Part shown: positions 25,915 to 37,870 of the stretch, one piece after another
Layout of the letters: every line of letters starts with the position of its first letter
Position numbering within the stretch: position 1 is the first letter of the stretch
Assembly (NCBI GenBank): GCA_014529385.2
Contig: CM043960.1
Location: 78,834,832-78,898,831 of the forward strand
DNA from: Adiantum capillus-veneris
Lineage: Eukaryota; Streptophyta; Polypodiopsida; Polypodiales; Pteridaceae
DNA: 64,000 nt
Reading direction: 5' to 3'
The notes under the pieces: model-generated
The model's input: the letters and a program-made list of their open reading frames with translations, nothing else
Databases searched by the model: none
Told to the model about the DNA's origin: nothing
Made by a program: the position numbers and the translations under genes

Positions 25915-26154
25915 CTAGCTAGGTACAATTGGGGTAGGGTACCACCAACCCCCCCACCGAGCCAACGTTCCAAATCGGTGTTGCAAGTAGCCTTGTATGG
26001 CATGCAACAAGTTATTTGCGAGTCTTGTTTCTTGCAAGCAGAGAACGTGTGATGCCATTAGCATGGAATTTGTTATAGTCTTGTTAATGTGTTTATTAAA
26101 AGACACAACATTTAGTGATTGAATGATGATATGTGTTTTTGAGTAAGCTTCCAA
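25915..26154 (-). pseudogene. EEP nuclease-like segment
   Basis: The minus frame from 26154 contains SLNVVSFNKHINK and HVLCLQETRLANN, the N-terminal signature of endonuclease/exonuclease/phosphatase domains (asparagine early, then the QET glutamate). A glycine-rich GGWW follows in the expected place of the GG block. Only the first third of an EEP fold remains before the frame ends at 25915. It follows the helicase C-terminus (26235-26313) with ~80 bases between, as in helicases of Helitron2/Helentron type that carry a C-terminal EEP nuclease. A LINE origin is possible, but the adjacency argues for the helicase. Confidence 0.6.
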
Positions 26155-26199
26155 TGTATTCTGGTTGGAGATTCATTTGGCTTGTACTTGTAAGCAATT

Positions 26200-28115
26200 C
26201 TCCTAGCGCGGTTTGGTCGACTTTTATATGGGAAGGTTGTTGTATTCTTTCGAGTAGGTAAAGTTTTGATCGTCTTGGACAAGTGATATTTTTGTGTATG
26301 CAATGCCATGTGTTCATATGTGTTTGGGATTGAAAGCTAGTGTTTGCAATGTGAGGCCTTGTGAATGGTGGATTGTTTGTGCACTAGCTCGTTGTAGTGG
26401 AAATTGTGATCTTGGAATGTATTCAAGTATTTTTTGCCAATGAAACTCACGCACCACATGTTCTACTGGAGTCCATACTCTCATAATGCTCGATGAGTAT
26501 AGTGTTTGCTTTTTGTAGCATTTTTTCTTTCCAATAATAGGGTTTGCAAAATGAACCTACAGTATTGTTTTGTTTATTGTTTTTGTGAAATTTTTGTGCC
26601 ATTAATCAATCCATCAAGAATGTCCAATCTTCCTACACATAGCTCGATAACCATGCTTGTTTTAGACTCAGAGTGGCATGCAGCCCTCCAGTTAATTTGG
26701 GATCTACTCAAATATTTATTGTTTTGTTGCATGATGTGTTACTTTTATTGATGGTGATAAAAGTGTGTGGTTATCTTTCTATTTGGTTGAATACTTGGAG
26801 GTTGTGGGTTTTCTTGTCTTTTTTGCAGTAAAATAGATGAGAAACTTGATGGCTATTTGGAACGGGTCTATAGTAGTTTTTGTTAGGTATTCTAAATCAT
26901 CATCGCTATGTTGCCCAACTCAAAGTCTACTAAGGATGTTTATGAATATTGGATTGCTTTCTCGCATAGTTATTGCGAGTTCATAGCACTTTGGAAATGT
27001 ATGCCAATGTGAAGGAGACACAATTTCTAATAGTGTATGGTTTTTTTGCAAAGATCCATGTATCCTTCACAGGGCTCGCTTGTCATAAATTTACACATAG
27101 AATGACATCCAGCCACCAAATGGTTTTTCATGGATTTGTTTGATTGCATGCAAGCGTGAGTTAGTCATGGAGAACACACTAGAGCAAAAAGACACCTCAT
27201 CCCAAACTACAATTTTTAAATCTTTGTAGAGAAGGGAAAGTGCATCCAATTTTTTAGCGCTTAAACTTGTTTGCGATGATGCAACTAGGGGAAAGTGAAG
27301 ATCAAGGTGGATAAGATAAAAGTTTTACTTGTTGATGCTCCTTCTACGAGGAATAGATGGGTTGCTTTGTTAGGATGAATTTCATTTTTTGAGCATTACA
27401 TTGTTGAGTAGGTGCCTTTGTTGGGGGTTAAGTTTCTCAATGCCTGTATAGTAGTCATCCGTTGTCATTGTGAGGTTGAATTTCTATAGATGCATTTGCA
27501 TTTTAGAGCATTGTGGCATGTTTTATTCATTGAGAATATCTACTTGATGTGGTTAATGTGGATCATTATTTGTTGAATTAATTGTGGTTGGGGAGAGAAT
27601 GTATTGTTTTGTTAGTTTTTCTACTAGGGTGCTATCTTTATTGAAATTTTTTTCATTTGGTTTTATGGTTCATCATATGATTTGTGATTGTTCATCATAT
27701 GTGTTCCTCTTGAAGAAGATTCTTTTAGATGTTGGTGCTCATTTGTGATCCAAGGGAGGTATAGCAAGCATTGTTCTCTGTAGTAGTCTTCTAGGCTTTT
27801 GAAAATATTATACTTTACAAATTCTTTGATCTTACCCTTACAAGTGTTTTGTATGTTTTTCCATCCTGTTTTATTGTTGACGCGTATTCAGCCAAACATA
27901 GATGGTGGAGTTTTTTTGGTCTTTCAACGTAATAATTTGAAAGAATATGTCTTTCTTGAATGACTCAAGCTTTTGCAAGGAGGATTTTCTTTTTAAACTT
28001 AGTGCACATTCTTCAAAAGAGTTAGTATTTATGTACGTGAAGTCATGAGTTTCATTATGGAGTGGCAATCATAGTGCTATATAAATTGCTTGTTGCGGAC
28101 TAATTTGTTGTGTGC
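26200..28115 (-). pseudogene. Decayed PIF1-type helicase (Helitron-like)
   Basis: Minus-strand fragments in correct helicase order across several frames: SPQQAIYIAL and PLHNETHDFTYINTNSFEE (28080-27990), KLNPQQRHLLNNVM (~27430), a degenerate Walker A (GASTSKTFIL ~27330), Walker B VVWDEVS (27210-27191), NSRLHAIKQI and PFGG (27160-27110), THHATKQ (~26730), SQGLTLQTLAFNP (26372-26328) and HGIAYTKISLVQDDQN (~26313-26265), the counterpart of the PIF1 C-terminal HGQAYVALSRV box. The S-Q-E/Q-A-plus-LP block upstream of the helicase is typical of Helitron-encoded PIF1 proteins. Many stops and frameshifts are present. The piggyBac-like element at 28120 splits its upstream part. Confidence 0.75.
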
Positions 28116-28119
28116 TTAA
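28116..28119. other. TTAA target site, left copy
   Basis: TTAA directly before the inverted-repeat end. The right copy is at 29460-29463. Confidence 0.9.
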
Positions 28120-29459
28120 CACTAGAATGGTAACAGGACACTTTTATGTCCTTGGACACTTTTGTGTCCTGTTAAGTGACCATTTTGCTTGAATTATTTG
28201 AAGAGTATGAAAATGAATTTCTAGGTGCTATATATCCGCAAAGTTGCCTTATGAGCTGAAAAAACTTAGCATTTTTTTTTTGGAGTATCAATCTCACCAT
28301 TAGCCTTACTCTTGCACAACATTTTTGAACCTAAACTGTGTGAAAAAACGGGTCCTATTGTTGGCTTTTTTTCAATTTTTGGCAACTATACAACTATAAA
28401 CTTCATGTTTGTGAGGTTTAGATGGCTAGAGGTTAGGACTTCATAGTTCTCAACATGTTTTGATGCTTGTAGGGAGAGCTAAGTGTTGAAATTGAAAGTT
28501 ATGACCAATTTACAAGAATTGCATAATACTGTTTTTTTGGCCAAAATTAGCACTTTTATGATTTTTTCGGTGGCTTTCTTGATATCCAAATTCAATTTTG
28601 ATTGTGTAAGTGTAATGTATAACATAAAGCTAATCTTCCTTGAGTTTTGGGGGACCTAATATGCTATATAGCATAGTATATGATGATGGTTGAGTTTTTT
28701 GATTGCTGAAGAATACGATACATTTTAGAGTAGCAAGTATAACTTTCTCAATATTGCTAGTTTCGTAGGCCAGTTGTGTGTATTTTGTAGGTAGTAACCA
28801 TATCTAATCATATACTACACTTGGCTAGATATTGAGTAGTTTCTATGGGTTTCTAGAGGTCATAATGCTAAACCCAGTATTTTCATGTTTGTTGTATTTA
28901 TCACTTTATCATTGCCCCCAAGGTTCCAATTCTAAGATATCCATTATCCTTTTGACATGATCCATGGCTCCTTTTGAATCCAAAGGCCCAAAGGGAACCA
29001 AGAAAACATGTATATAGTATCTGTATTGTGTGTGACTATAGAAACTTTGATGATAGGTCCGCAGAATGGCAAAAATGCAACTTTTTTGTACCTTTTTTTT
29101 TTTGCCCAAAACAAAATTAGTGAGGTAAAAGCAACCATATGTTTTGGTCACCAACCCATTGAAGTTAATGGGGCATTTTATCTCACGTCCTACAAAAATC
29201 CCCACTCTTATTTATATGCAATCAACCGTAGGAAATTGTTGTTTTAGGCAAAATGCACTGGTCCATCAACTTTGGAGGCTTGTAGTGACCAAGTGATGAG
29301 AAAAATTACAAGTTTCTTATTTTTTCCATATGTAGTAGTTATTGAACTATAAGCTCATGAAAGGATTTTTCAAAATGAGTGGATCTACTATGGTTTTGGA
29401 ATTTTTTTCCAAAACCCTGAAAGGACACTTTTATGTCCTGTTAGGTTACCATTCTAGTG
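28120..29459. mobile_element. piggyBac-like non-autonomous DNA transposon (TTAA-flanked)
   Basis: 1340 bp flanked by TTAA on both sides. Terminal inverted repeats are CACTAGAATGGTAAC, 15 of 15 matching (28120-28134 and 29445-29459). Next come subterminal palindromic motifs GGACACTTTTATGTCC (28137-28152, a variant at 28158-28174, and 29423-29438). TTAA duplication with a C-A/C-CTAGAA-type end is the hallmark of the piggyBac superfamily (established knowledge). No transposase is visible: the longest frame is 98 codons (28909-29205, minus) without a DDD-type signature. It interrupts the helicase remnant, so it inserted after or during that element's decay. Confidence 0.82.
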
Positions 29460-29463
29460 TTAA

Positions 29464-29599
29464 ATAGTGTTGCCTATCTTGCATAGTCTCTCAATAGTTG
29501 TTTCATTATCGGCCATGCATATGTCAAGATGGGATTTAATTGCTTGGATTATTGTATTGTCTATTTTTGTCATGTATAATGTGAAGTAGCTTTTTGAGC
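29464..29599 (-). pseudogene. Upstream continuation of the PIF1-like remnant
   Basis: This sequence carries on past the TTAA element and ends where the R array starts near 29600. Minus-strand fragments are too short to assign a domain. Confidence 0.35.
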
Positions 29600-30157
29600 A
29601 AAGCTCATAAAAGAGCACTTGAATAATAAAATGTACATATTAATATACATATCCTTTTTCATAGGCCTAGATCGGTCAAGCCTTTTCCACCTGTTAGCTG
29701 CAATAAATAGTAAACTAGCAATTCCATAACATACCTCTCCGTTGGAAAGCAATTGTCCTCAGTTGTTGCAAAGATAAGAGTCTGCAAACAATACTTGTCA
29801 AAAATAGTGATAAGTATTCTTTGTCAAAATATCACACAGTAAAAGGAAAATTTATTAAACCAAACAACATTGCTTTTGCCTACCATCATCCACATACTAC
29901 CTATTCTAGTGTCCCACACCACTAGAATGAGAAGTATATGTCATACCCTGATGAATCAGGATATCATTGGTCACACTGATTATTTAATAATCAATTCTCA
30001 TCAATGTCAAGCTCAATTCCATAAATACTGCTAGAGTCAAAAGTGAGATGGCCTTGCGAAATAGAAAAATAACATACTTCATAGCATAAAACAATAGGTT
30101 TGCATACCTCGACAACTACAACTAGCACATAATCGAACGATACGCAGCACACACACA

Positions 30158-30217
<60 letters not shown>

Positions 30218-32600
30218 CGAGCACATGCAGACGCACCTCCTAGAGGGGAGTGCTACATTGGCACGGCAAGAAAGAAGTGAAGAGACGAGAAAAGAATAAC
30301 GCAGACACTGGGTGCAATCTCCCCCCTTGCAAGAGTGAACATTTCCCTCTTCATTTATAGATTTCTTGAATGGTCAAAGTGAGTACAAACTGGCTAGCCG
30401 GTCATAAATGGCCAGAGCTCATAAAAGAGCACTTAAATAATAAAAAGTACATAGTATAAATATCCTTTTGCATAGGCCTAGATCGGTAAAACCTTTTCCA
30501 GTTGTCAGCTACAATAAAAATAGTAAAATATCAATTCCATAATATACCTCTCTGTTGGAAAGCAAATGTCCTCAGATGCAAAGATAAGAATCTGCAAACG
30601 ATACTTGTCAAAAACAGTGATAAATATTTTGGGTCAAAATATCACATAGTAAAAGGAAAATTTATTAAACCGAACAACATAGCTTATGCCTACCGTCATT
30701 CACATACTACCTATTCTAGTGTCCCATACGACTAGAATAAGCAGTATGTGTCATACCCTGATGAATCAGGATAGCGTTGGTCACACTCATTATTCAATAA
30801 TTGATTCTCATCAATATCAAGTTCAATTCCATAAATACTGCTACAATAAAAAGCGCGATGGCCCTGCAAAATAGAAAAATAACATACTGCACAGCATAAA
30901 ACAATAGATTTGCATACGTGGACAACTACAACTAGCACATAATTGAACAATACACAAGCAAAGAGAGAGAGAGAGACAGAGAGTGAGAGAGAGTAGAAAG
31001 CACGTGCATATGCACCTCCGAAACGGGAGTGCTATGTCGGCAGCAAGAAATAAGAGAGGAAGGAGAAAATAATAACGCAGACACTAGGTGCAATCTCCCC
31101 CGTGCAAGAGTGACCATTTCCCTATTGCACGTATTTGATTTATAGATTTTTTGAATGGTCAAAGTGAGTACAATTTGGTAGGTCAGTCATAAATGGCCAA
31201 AGCTCATAAAAGAGCACTTGAATGATTAAATGTAAAATAATATACATATGTGTTTGCATAGGCATACATTGGTCAAGCCTTTTCCACCTGTCAATTGTAA
31301 TAAATAGTAAAATATCAATTCCATAACATACCTCTCCGTTGGAAAGCAATTGTCCTCAATTGCAAAGATAAGAATCTGCAAACGATACTTGTCAAAAATA
31401 GTGATAAGTATTATCTATCAAAACATCACATAGTAAAAGGAAATTTTAATAAACCAAACAACATTGCTTGTGCCTACCGTCATCCACATACTACCTATTC
31501 TAGTGTCCCATACCAATATAATAAGCAGTATATGTCATACCTTGATGAATCCTGATATCATTGGTCACACTCATTATTCAATAATCAATTCTCATCAATC
31601 TCAAGCTCAATTCCATAAATACTGCTACAATCCAAAGCGCGAGGGCCCTGCGAAAGAGAAAAATAACATACTTCACGCCATAAAAAGATAGATTTGCATA
31701 CCTGGACAATTGCAAATAGCACATAATTGTATGATACGCGGGTAGAGAAAGAGAGAGAGAGATAGAGAGCAAGAAAGAGTCGGAAGCATGTGCACACGCA
31801 CCTCCTAGAGGGAAGGTGCACACGCACCTCCTAGAGGGGAGTGCTACGTCGGCACGACGAGAAACAAGAGAGAAGAGGAGAAAAGAATAAGACAGACACT
31901 GGGTGCAATCTCCCGCGGTGCAAGAGTGACCATGTCCCTCTTGCTCATATTTGATTTAAGGATTTCCTGAATTGTCAAAGTGAGTACAAATTAGCCAGCC
32001 GGTCATAAATGGCTAAAGCTCATAAAAGAGCACTTGAATAATAAAATGTACATAATATACATATCCGTTCACATAGGCCTAGATTGGTCTAGCCTTTTCC
32101 ACATGTCAGCTACAATAAATAGTAAAATATCAGTTTCATAATATACCTCTCCATTGGAAAGCAATTGTCCTCAGTTTTTGCAAAGATAAGAATCTGCAAA
32201 TGATACTTGTCCAAAACAATGATAAGTATTTTGTATCAAAATATCACATAGTAAAAGGAATTTTTTTAAAACTAAACAACATAGCTTATGCCCACCGTCA
32301 TCCACATACTACCTATTCTAGTGTCCCATACCGCTAAAATATGCAGTATATGTCATACCCTGATGAATCAGGATATCATTGGTCACACTCATTATTCAAT
32401 AATCGATTCTCATCAATCTCAAGTTCAATTCCATAAATACTGCTACAATCAAAAGCGTGATGGCCAGCAAAATAGCAAAATAGCATACTCCACGGCATAA
32501 AATGATAGATTTGCATACCTGGACAACTGAAACCAACACATAATTGAATGATACGCAAGCAAAGAGAGAGACAGAGAGCGAGAGAGAGTAGAGAGCATGT
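29600..32600 (+). repeat. R array 1 (four head-to-tail units)
   Basis: Unit starts (GACACTRGGTGCAAT) are at 30304, 31080 and 31895. The first unit is 5'-truncated at ~29600 and the fourth runs into an S LTR start at 32601. Unit lengths are 776 and 815 bp. A (GA)n run lies at 30161-30214. Short frames in the units are not conserved between units, so no gene is called. Confidence 0.88.
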
Positions 32601-32674
32601 TGATAGCCTCTAGTTTTGACACCAAAAAGGCTAAAAGACATGGAAATTCTCATGAAAAGTCATTGTTGCCATCC
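29655..32674 (+). repeat. Tandem duplication, unit 1 (3020 bp)
   Basis: Starts TTTTTCATAGGCC and ends GTTGCCATCC. The next 3023 bases repeat it. Long stretches compared by eye show no substitution. The only difference seen is 3 bp in the GA tract (30161-30214 against 33181-33237). Confidence 0.93.
32601..32674 (+). repeat. Truncated S LTR start at the duplication junction
   Basis: The first 74 bases of the S LTR (TGATAGCCTCTAGTTTTGAC...) end at ATCC, where the second duplication unit starts. The full solo LTR follows the second unit at 35624. Confidence 0.9.
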
Positions 32675-33175
32675 TTTTTCATAGGCCTAGATCGGTCAAG
32701 CCTTTTCCACCTGTTAGCTGCAATAAATAGTAAACTAGCAATTCCATAACATACCTCTCCGTTGGAAAGCAATTGTCCTCAGTTGTTGCAAAGATAAGAG
32801 TCTGCAAACAATACTTGTCAAAAATAGTGATAAGTATTCTTTGTCAAAATATCACACAGTAAAAGGAAAATTTATTAAACCAAACAACATTGCTTTTGCC
32901 TACCATCATCCACATACTACCTATTCTAGTGTCCCACACCACTAGAATGAGAAGTATATGTCATACCCTGATGAATCAGGATATCATTGGTCACACTGAT
33001 TATTTAATAATCAATTCTCATCAATGTCAAGCTCAATTCCATAAATACTGCTAGAGTCAAAAGTGAGATGGCCTTGCGAAATAGAAAAATAACATACTTC
33101 ATAGCATAAAACAATAGGTTTGCATACCTCGACAACTACAACTAGCACATAATCGAACGATACGCAGCACACACA

Positions 33176-33240
<65 letters not shown>

Positions 33241-35623
33241 CGAGCACATGCAGACGCACCTCCTAGAGGGGAGTGCTACATTGGCACGGCAAGAAAGAAG
33301 TGAAGAGACGAGAAAAGAATAACGCAGACACTGGGTGCAATCTCCCCCCTTGCAAGAGTGAACATTTCCCTCTTCATTTATAGATTTCTTGAATGGTCAA
33401 AGTGAGTACAAACTGGCTAGCCGGTCATAAATGGCCAGAGCTCATAAAAGAGCACTTAAATAATAAAAAGTACATAGTATAAATATCCTTTTGCATAGGC
33501 CTAGATCGGTAAAACCTTTTCCAGTTGTCAGCTACAATAAAAATAGTAAAATATCAATTCCATAATATACCTCTCTGTTGGAAAGCAAATGTCCTCAGAT
33601 GCAAAGATAAGAATCTGCAAACGATACTTGTCAAAAACAGTGATAAATATTTTGGGTCAAAATATCACATAGTAAAAGGAAAATTTATTAAACCGAACAA
33701 CATAGCTTATGCCTACCGTCATTCACATACTACCTATTCTAGTGTCCCATACGACTAGAATAAGCAGTATGTGTCATACCCTGATGAATCAGGATAGCGT
33801 TGGTCACACTCATTATTCAATAATTGATTCTCATCAATATCAAGTTCAATTCCATAAATACTGCTACAATAAAAAGCGCGATGGCCCTGCAAAATAGAAA
33901 AATAACATACTGCACAGCATAAAACAATAGATTTGCATACGTGGACAACTACAACTAGCACATAATTGAACAATACACAAGCAAAGAGAGAGAGAGAGAC
34001 AGAGAGTGAGAGAGAGTAGAAAGCACGTGCATATGCACCTCCGAAACGGGAGTGCTATGTCGGCAGCAAGAAATAAGAGAGGAAGGAGAAAATAATAACG
34101 CAGACACTAGGTGCAATCTCCCCCGTGCAAGAGTGACCATTTCCCTATTGCACGTATTTGATTTATAGATTTTTTGAATGGTCAAAGTGAGTACAATTTG
34201 GTAGGTCAGTCATAAATGGCCAAAGCTCATAAAAGAGCACTTGAATGATTAAATGTAAAATAATATACATATGTGTTTGCATAGGCATACATTGGTCAAG
34301 CCTTTTCCACCTGTCAATTGTAATAAATAGTAAAATATCAATTCCATAACATACCTCTCCGTTGGAAAGCAATTGTCCTCAATTGCAAAGATAAGAATCT
34401 GCAAACGATACTTGTCAAAAATAGTGATAAGTATTATCTATCAAAACATCACATAGTAAAAGGAAATTTTAATAAACCAAACAACATTGCTTGTGCCTAC
34501 CGTCATCCACATACTACCTATTCTAGTGTCCCATACCAATATAATAAGCAGTATATGTCATACCTTGATGAATCCTGATATCATTGGTCACACTCATTAT
34601 TCAATAATCAATTCTCATCAATCTCAAGCTCAATTCCATAAATACTGCTACAATCCAAAGCGCGAGGGCCCTGCGAAAGAGAAAAATAACATACTTCACG
34701 CCATAAAAAGATAGATTTGCATACCTGGACAATTGCAAATAGCACATAATTGTATGATACGCGGGTAGAGAAAGAGAGAGAGAGATAGAGAGCAAGAAAG
34801 AGTCGGAAGCATGTGCACACGCACCTCCTAGAGGGAAGGTGCACACGCACCTCCTAGAGGGGAGTGCTACGTCGGCACGACGAGAAACAAGAGAGAAGAG
34901 GAGAAAAGAATAAGACAGACACTGGGTGCAATCTCCCGCGGTGCAAGAGTGACCATGTCCCTCTTGCTCATATTTGATTTAAGGATTTCCTGAATTGTCA
35001 AAGTGAGTACAAATTAGCCAGCCGGTCATAAATGGCTAAAGCTCATAAAAGAGCACTTGAATAATAAAATGTACATAATATACATATCCGTTCACATAGG
35101 CCTAGATTGGTCTAGCCTTTTCCACATGTCAGCTACAATAAATAGTAAAATATCAGTTTCATAATATACCTCTCCATTGGAAAGCAATTGTCCTCAGTTT
35201 TTGCAAAGATAAGAATCTGCAAATGATACTTGTCCAAAACAATGATAAGTATTTTGTATCAAAATATCACATAGTAAAAGGAATTTTTTTAAAACTAAAC
35301 AACATAGCTTATGCCCACCGTCATCCACATACTACCTATTCTAGTGTCCCATACCGCTAAAATATGCAGTATATGTCATACCCTGATGAATCAGGATATC
35401 ATTGGTCACACTCATTATTCAATAATCGATTCTCATCAATCTCAAGTTCAATTCCATAAATACTGCTACAATCAAAAGCGTGATGGCCAGCAAAATAGCA
35501 AAATAGCATACTCCACGGCATAAAATGATAGATTTGCATACCTGGACAACTGAAACCAACACATAATTGAATGATACGCAAGCAAAGAGAGAGACAGAGA
35601 GCGAGAGAGAGTAGAGAGCATGT
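32675..35623 (+). repeat. R array 2 (duplicated copy)
   Basis: R unit starts at 33327, 34103 and 34918, each exactly 3023 bases after its counterpart. The (GA)n run is 33181-33237. The array ends at the CATGT target copy (35619-35623) of the S solo LTR. Confidence 0.88.
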
Positions 35624-35697
35624 TGATAGCCTCTAGTTTTGACACCAAAAAGGCTAAAAGACATGGAAATTCTCATGAAAAGTCATTGTTGCCATCC
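32675..35697 (+). repeat. Tandem duplication, unit 2 (3023 bp)
   Basis: Near-identical copy of 29655-32674. Both breakpoints carry ATCC (29651-29654, 32671-32674, 35694-35697), a 4-bp microhomology that can explain the joining event. Confidence 0.93.
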
Positions 35698-36340
35698 ATT
35701 GTTGTGGGAAATTTATGTCTTGTGTACCCTTGTTGCTACATGATTTGCGCTCATATAATTTGTAATTGCTTGGCTTATATAGCAGGTCCACACTTGTGAA
35801 TGTCAAAGCATTTTAAAAGACACTCTCTAGTTTAAAGAAGTCAATCCATAAGCCTTGTATACACAATTGAAATCATAAGCCTAAGGTTGTAACTCTTTTA
35901 CTTTTTGGAATCAAATAAAGAAAAGGGGAAGTTTGAGTAATCGTGTAATTTGGAAGGTTGAGGGAAGTTGTAACCAACTTTTCCTTTGTCTTTCCTCTCA
36001 CGGTTCATTTCAAACTCTTTTGGTTTGGGCACTCTCTTGGTCTCTTTTGTTTGTCTGCTTTCTTGCAAGATCTATAGAGGAAGAGGGAGAAAGTGAGGAT
36101 GATGATGGCTGTCATATCTCTTGTATTCTCTAGATTAAGCAAGTTTCTTTGCGTGTGCATGGCTATAGCCATTCTTGAGAGAAGAGAGAGAAGGTGTGTG
36201 ACAGTGTGTATGTGCTTCTTGAGGGTTTGAGAGGGAGCATTCTTGCAGCTTTTATGGCTATGGGGCACCCCAAAGCATAGAATTTTCTTCCTTTGAACCT
36301 GATTCTGTGTGTTTCATGAGTGCTTGGAAGGTAACGTTCA
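35624..36340 (+). repeat. Solo LTR of element S
   Basis: 717 bp, TGATAGCC to AACGTTCA, flanked by CATGT (35619-35623) and CACGT (36341-36345), a 5-bp duplication with one CpG transition. It sits at the same position in R as the complete S element at 13872-16760. The interior and one LTR are gone, as after LTR-LTR recombination. Confidence 0.92.
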
Positions 36341-36640
36341 CACGTGTAGACGCACCTCCTAGAGGGGAGCGCTACGTCGGCACGACGAGAAAGAAGAGAG
36401 CAGAGGAGAAAAGAATAACGCAGACACTGGGTGCTTGAACGCATTTGATTTATAGATTTCGTGAATGGTCAAAGTGAGTACAAATTGTTGGCTGGTCATA
36501 AATGGACAAAACTCATAAAAGAGTGCTTGAATAATAAAATGGACATAATATATATATATATACGTTCGCATAGGCCTAGATCGGACAAGCCTTTTCCACC
36601 TGTCAGCTACAATAAATAGTAAAATATCACTTCCATAACA
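36341..36640 (+). repeat. End of R unit and truncated R unit
   Basis: Rest of the R unit up to 36422, then a truncated unit 36423-36640 that breaks at CTTCCATAACA exactly as at 17094. Confidence 0.85.
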
Positions 36641-37595
36641 GTGAAGTTGTGTGATTGACACTAAAGAATCATTAAAGCTTCATATGAGCAAGCTCTCAAA
36701 CGACACCTTAGAATGGTTTGTTTTGCAGTTACATGCATGACAATTGTATTCACGATAGTCTCTCTTGCGATTGTTTTTCATTATTTGAGCATATTGGATG
36801 GAACATTTGTGTCACCTTTGAGCGAAAAAGCAAGCGTCCACATTTTTTGCACGGATATATAGGCATGTTGTTTAGTGCCTTCATTATTTTTTTGATAGAC
36901 TTGACGTAATTGCACAGTGTGTTTTTTGACAAAGTGGTTTCTTTTCAAGAAAAAATTTGCAATTTGACTTGTTGATTTATTTATGTTCTCTCTCCATAAG
37001 TGCATTAGCATATCACAGTCTTCAGTTGTCCAACAAATGAGTTTACAATGTGAGTGCAAACTTGTGAAAGCATAATATATTAATCCCATAGTTGACGTAT
37101 CTATAATTACAAGGCCTTTTTGAAAATGTGCAAGTGATTTTCCCACTATTTTTTGTTTTCTTTTCTAGTTGTAGCATTATGAAGGATGACGACAAGGGCT
37201 TTTCAAAATTGTGAGTAAAAATCTTTATAACGTTTATTGTTAAGACTCATTGATGTACTACAAGTTTTGTACAAACAATTGAACTTTGCAATGCTTTCAG
37301 TTGATGAGTCTGGATGTGATGCAAAGAATACTGGGCCAATAGATTCTGTTATGAAAATTGTCTAGTACTTCTCAAATAGGGATTGCAAAATAGCAGTTGT
37401 AAATGTTTCGATACTTACGCTCATTTGCAATATATTATGGAGTACTAAAAATAGTTGTTGATTGAAAGGATTTGTTTGCATGAATACTGTGTCAATGTGT
37501 GTGTCTATTGGAATACTTAAATTAAGAACATTTTCCATGATTGTGAAAATATTGTGTTTGTGTATGTGTATGCATGATTGTTTTTATGTGCTTGC

Positions 37596-37640
<45 letters not shown>

Positions 37641-37664
37641 GTGGGGGGAGGGGGGGCTTCTTCT

Positions 37665-37712
<48 letters not shown>

Positions 37713-37779
37713 GTGTTATGTGTGGGAGGCAAAAAACAAAGGCTAAATGCTTAACGCAAGTTGCCGTGACAATTTTTAT

Positions 37780-37870
<91 letters not shown>

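Noticed and set aside
26200-28115. A host PIF1 gene
   Set aside because: Many stops and frameshifts, the Helitron-type block upstream of the helicase and the EEP-like segment after it favour a mobile-element origin.
28120-29459. CACTA (En/Spm) transposon, because the ends read CACTA...TAGTG
   Set aside because: CACTA elements make 3-bp duplications. The flanks here are TTAA on both sides and only the first five bases fit. The whole 15-bp end and palindromic subterminal motifs fit a TTAA-type element better.
29600-35623. CRISPR-like or bacterial repeat array
   Set aside because: Units are ~780 bp without short identical repeats and unique spacers, and the context is entirely eukaryotic retroelements.
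35619-36345. Independent S insertion at a hotspot in the second locus
   Set aside because: Possible, but the shared position, orientation and shared downstream truncated R plus T make a single insertion followed by duplication simpler. It is kept as the alternative in the findings.
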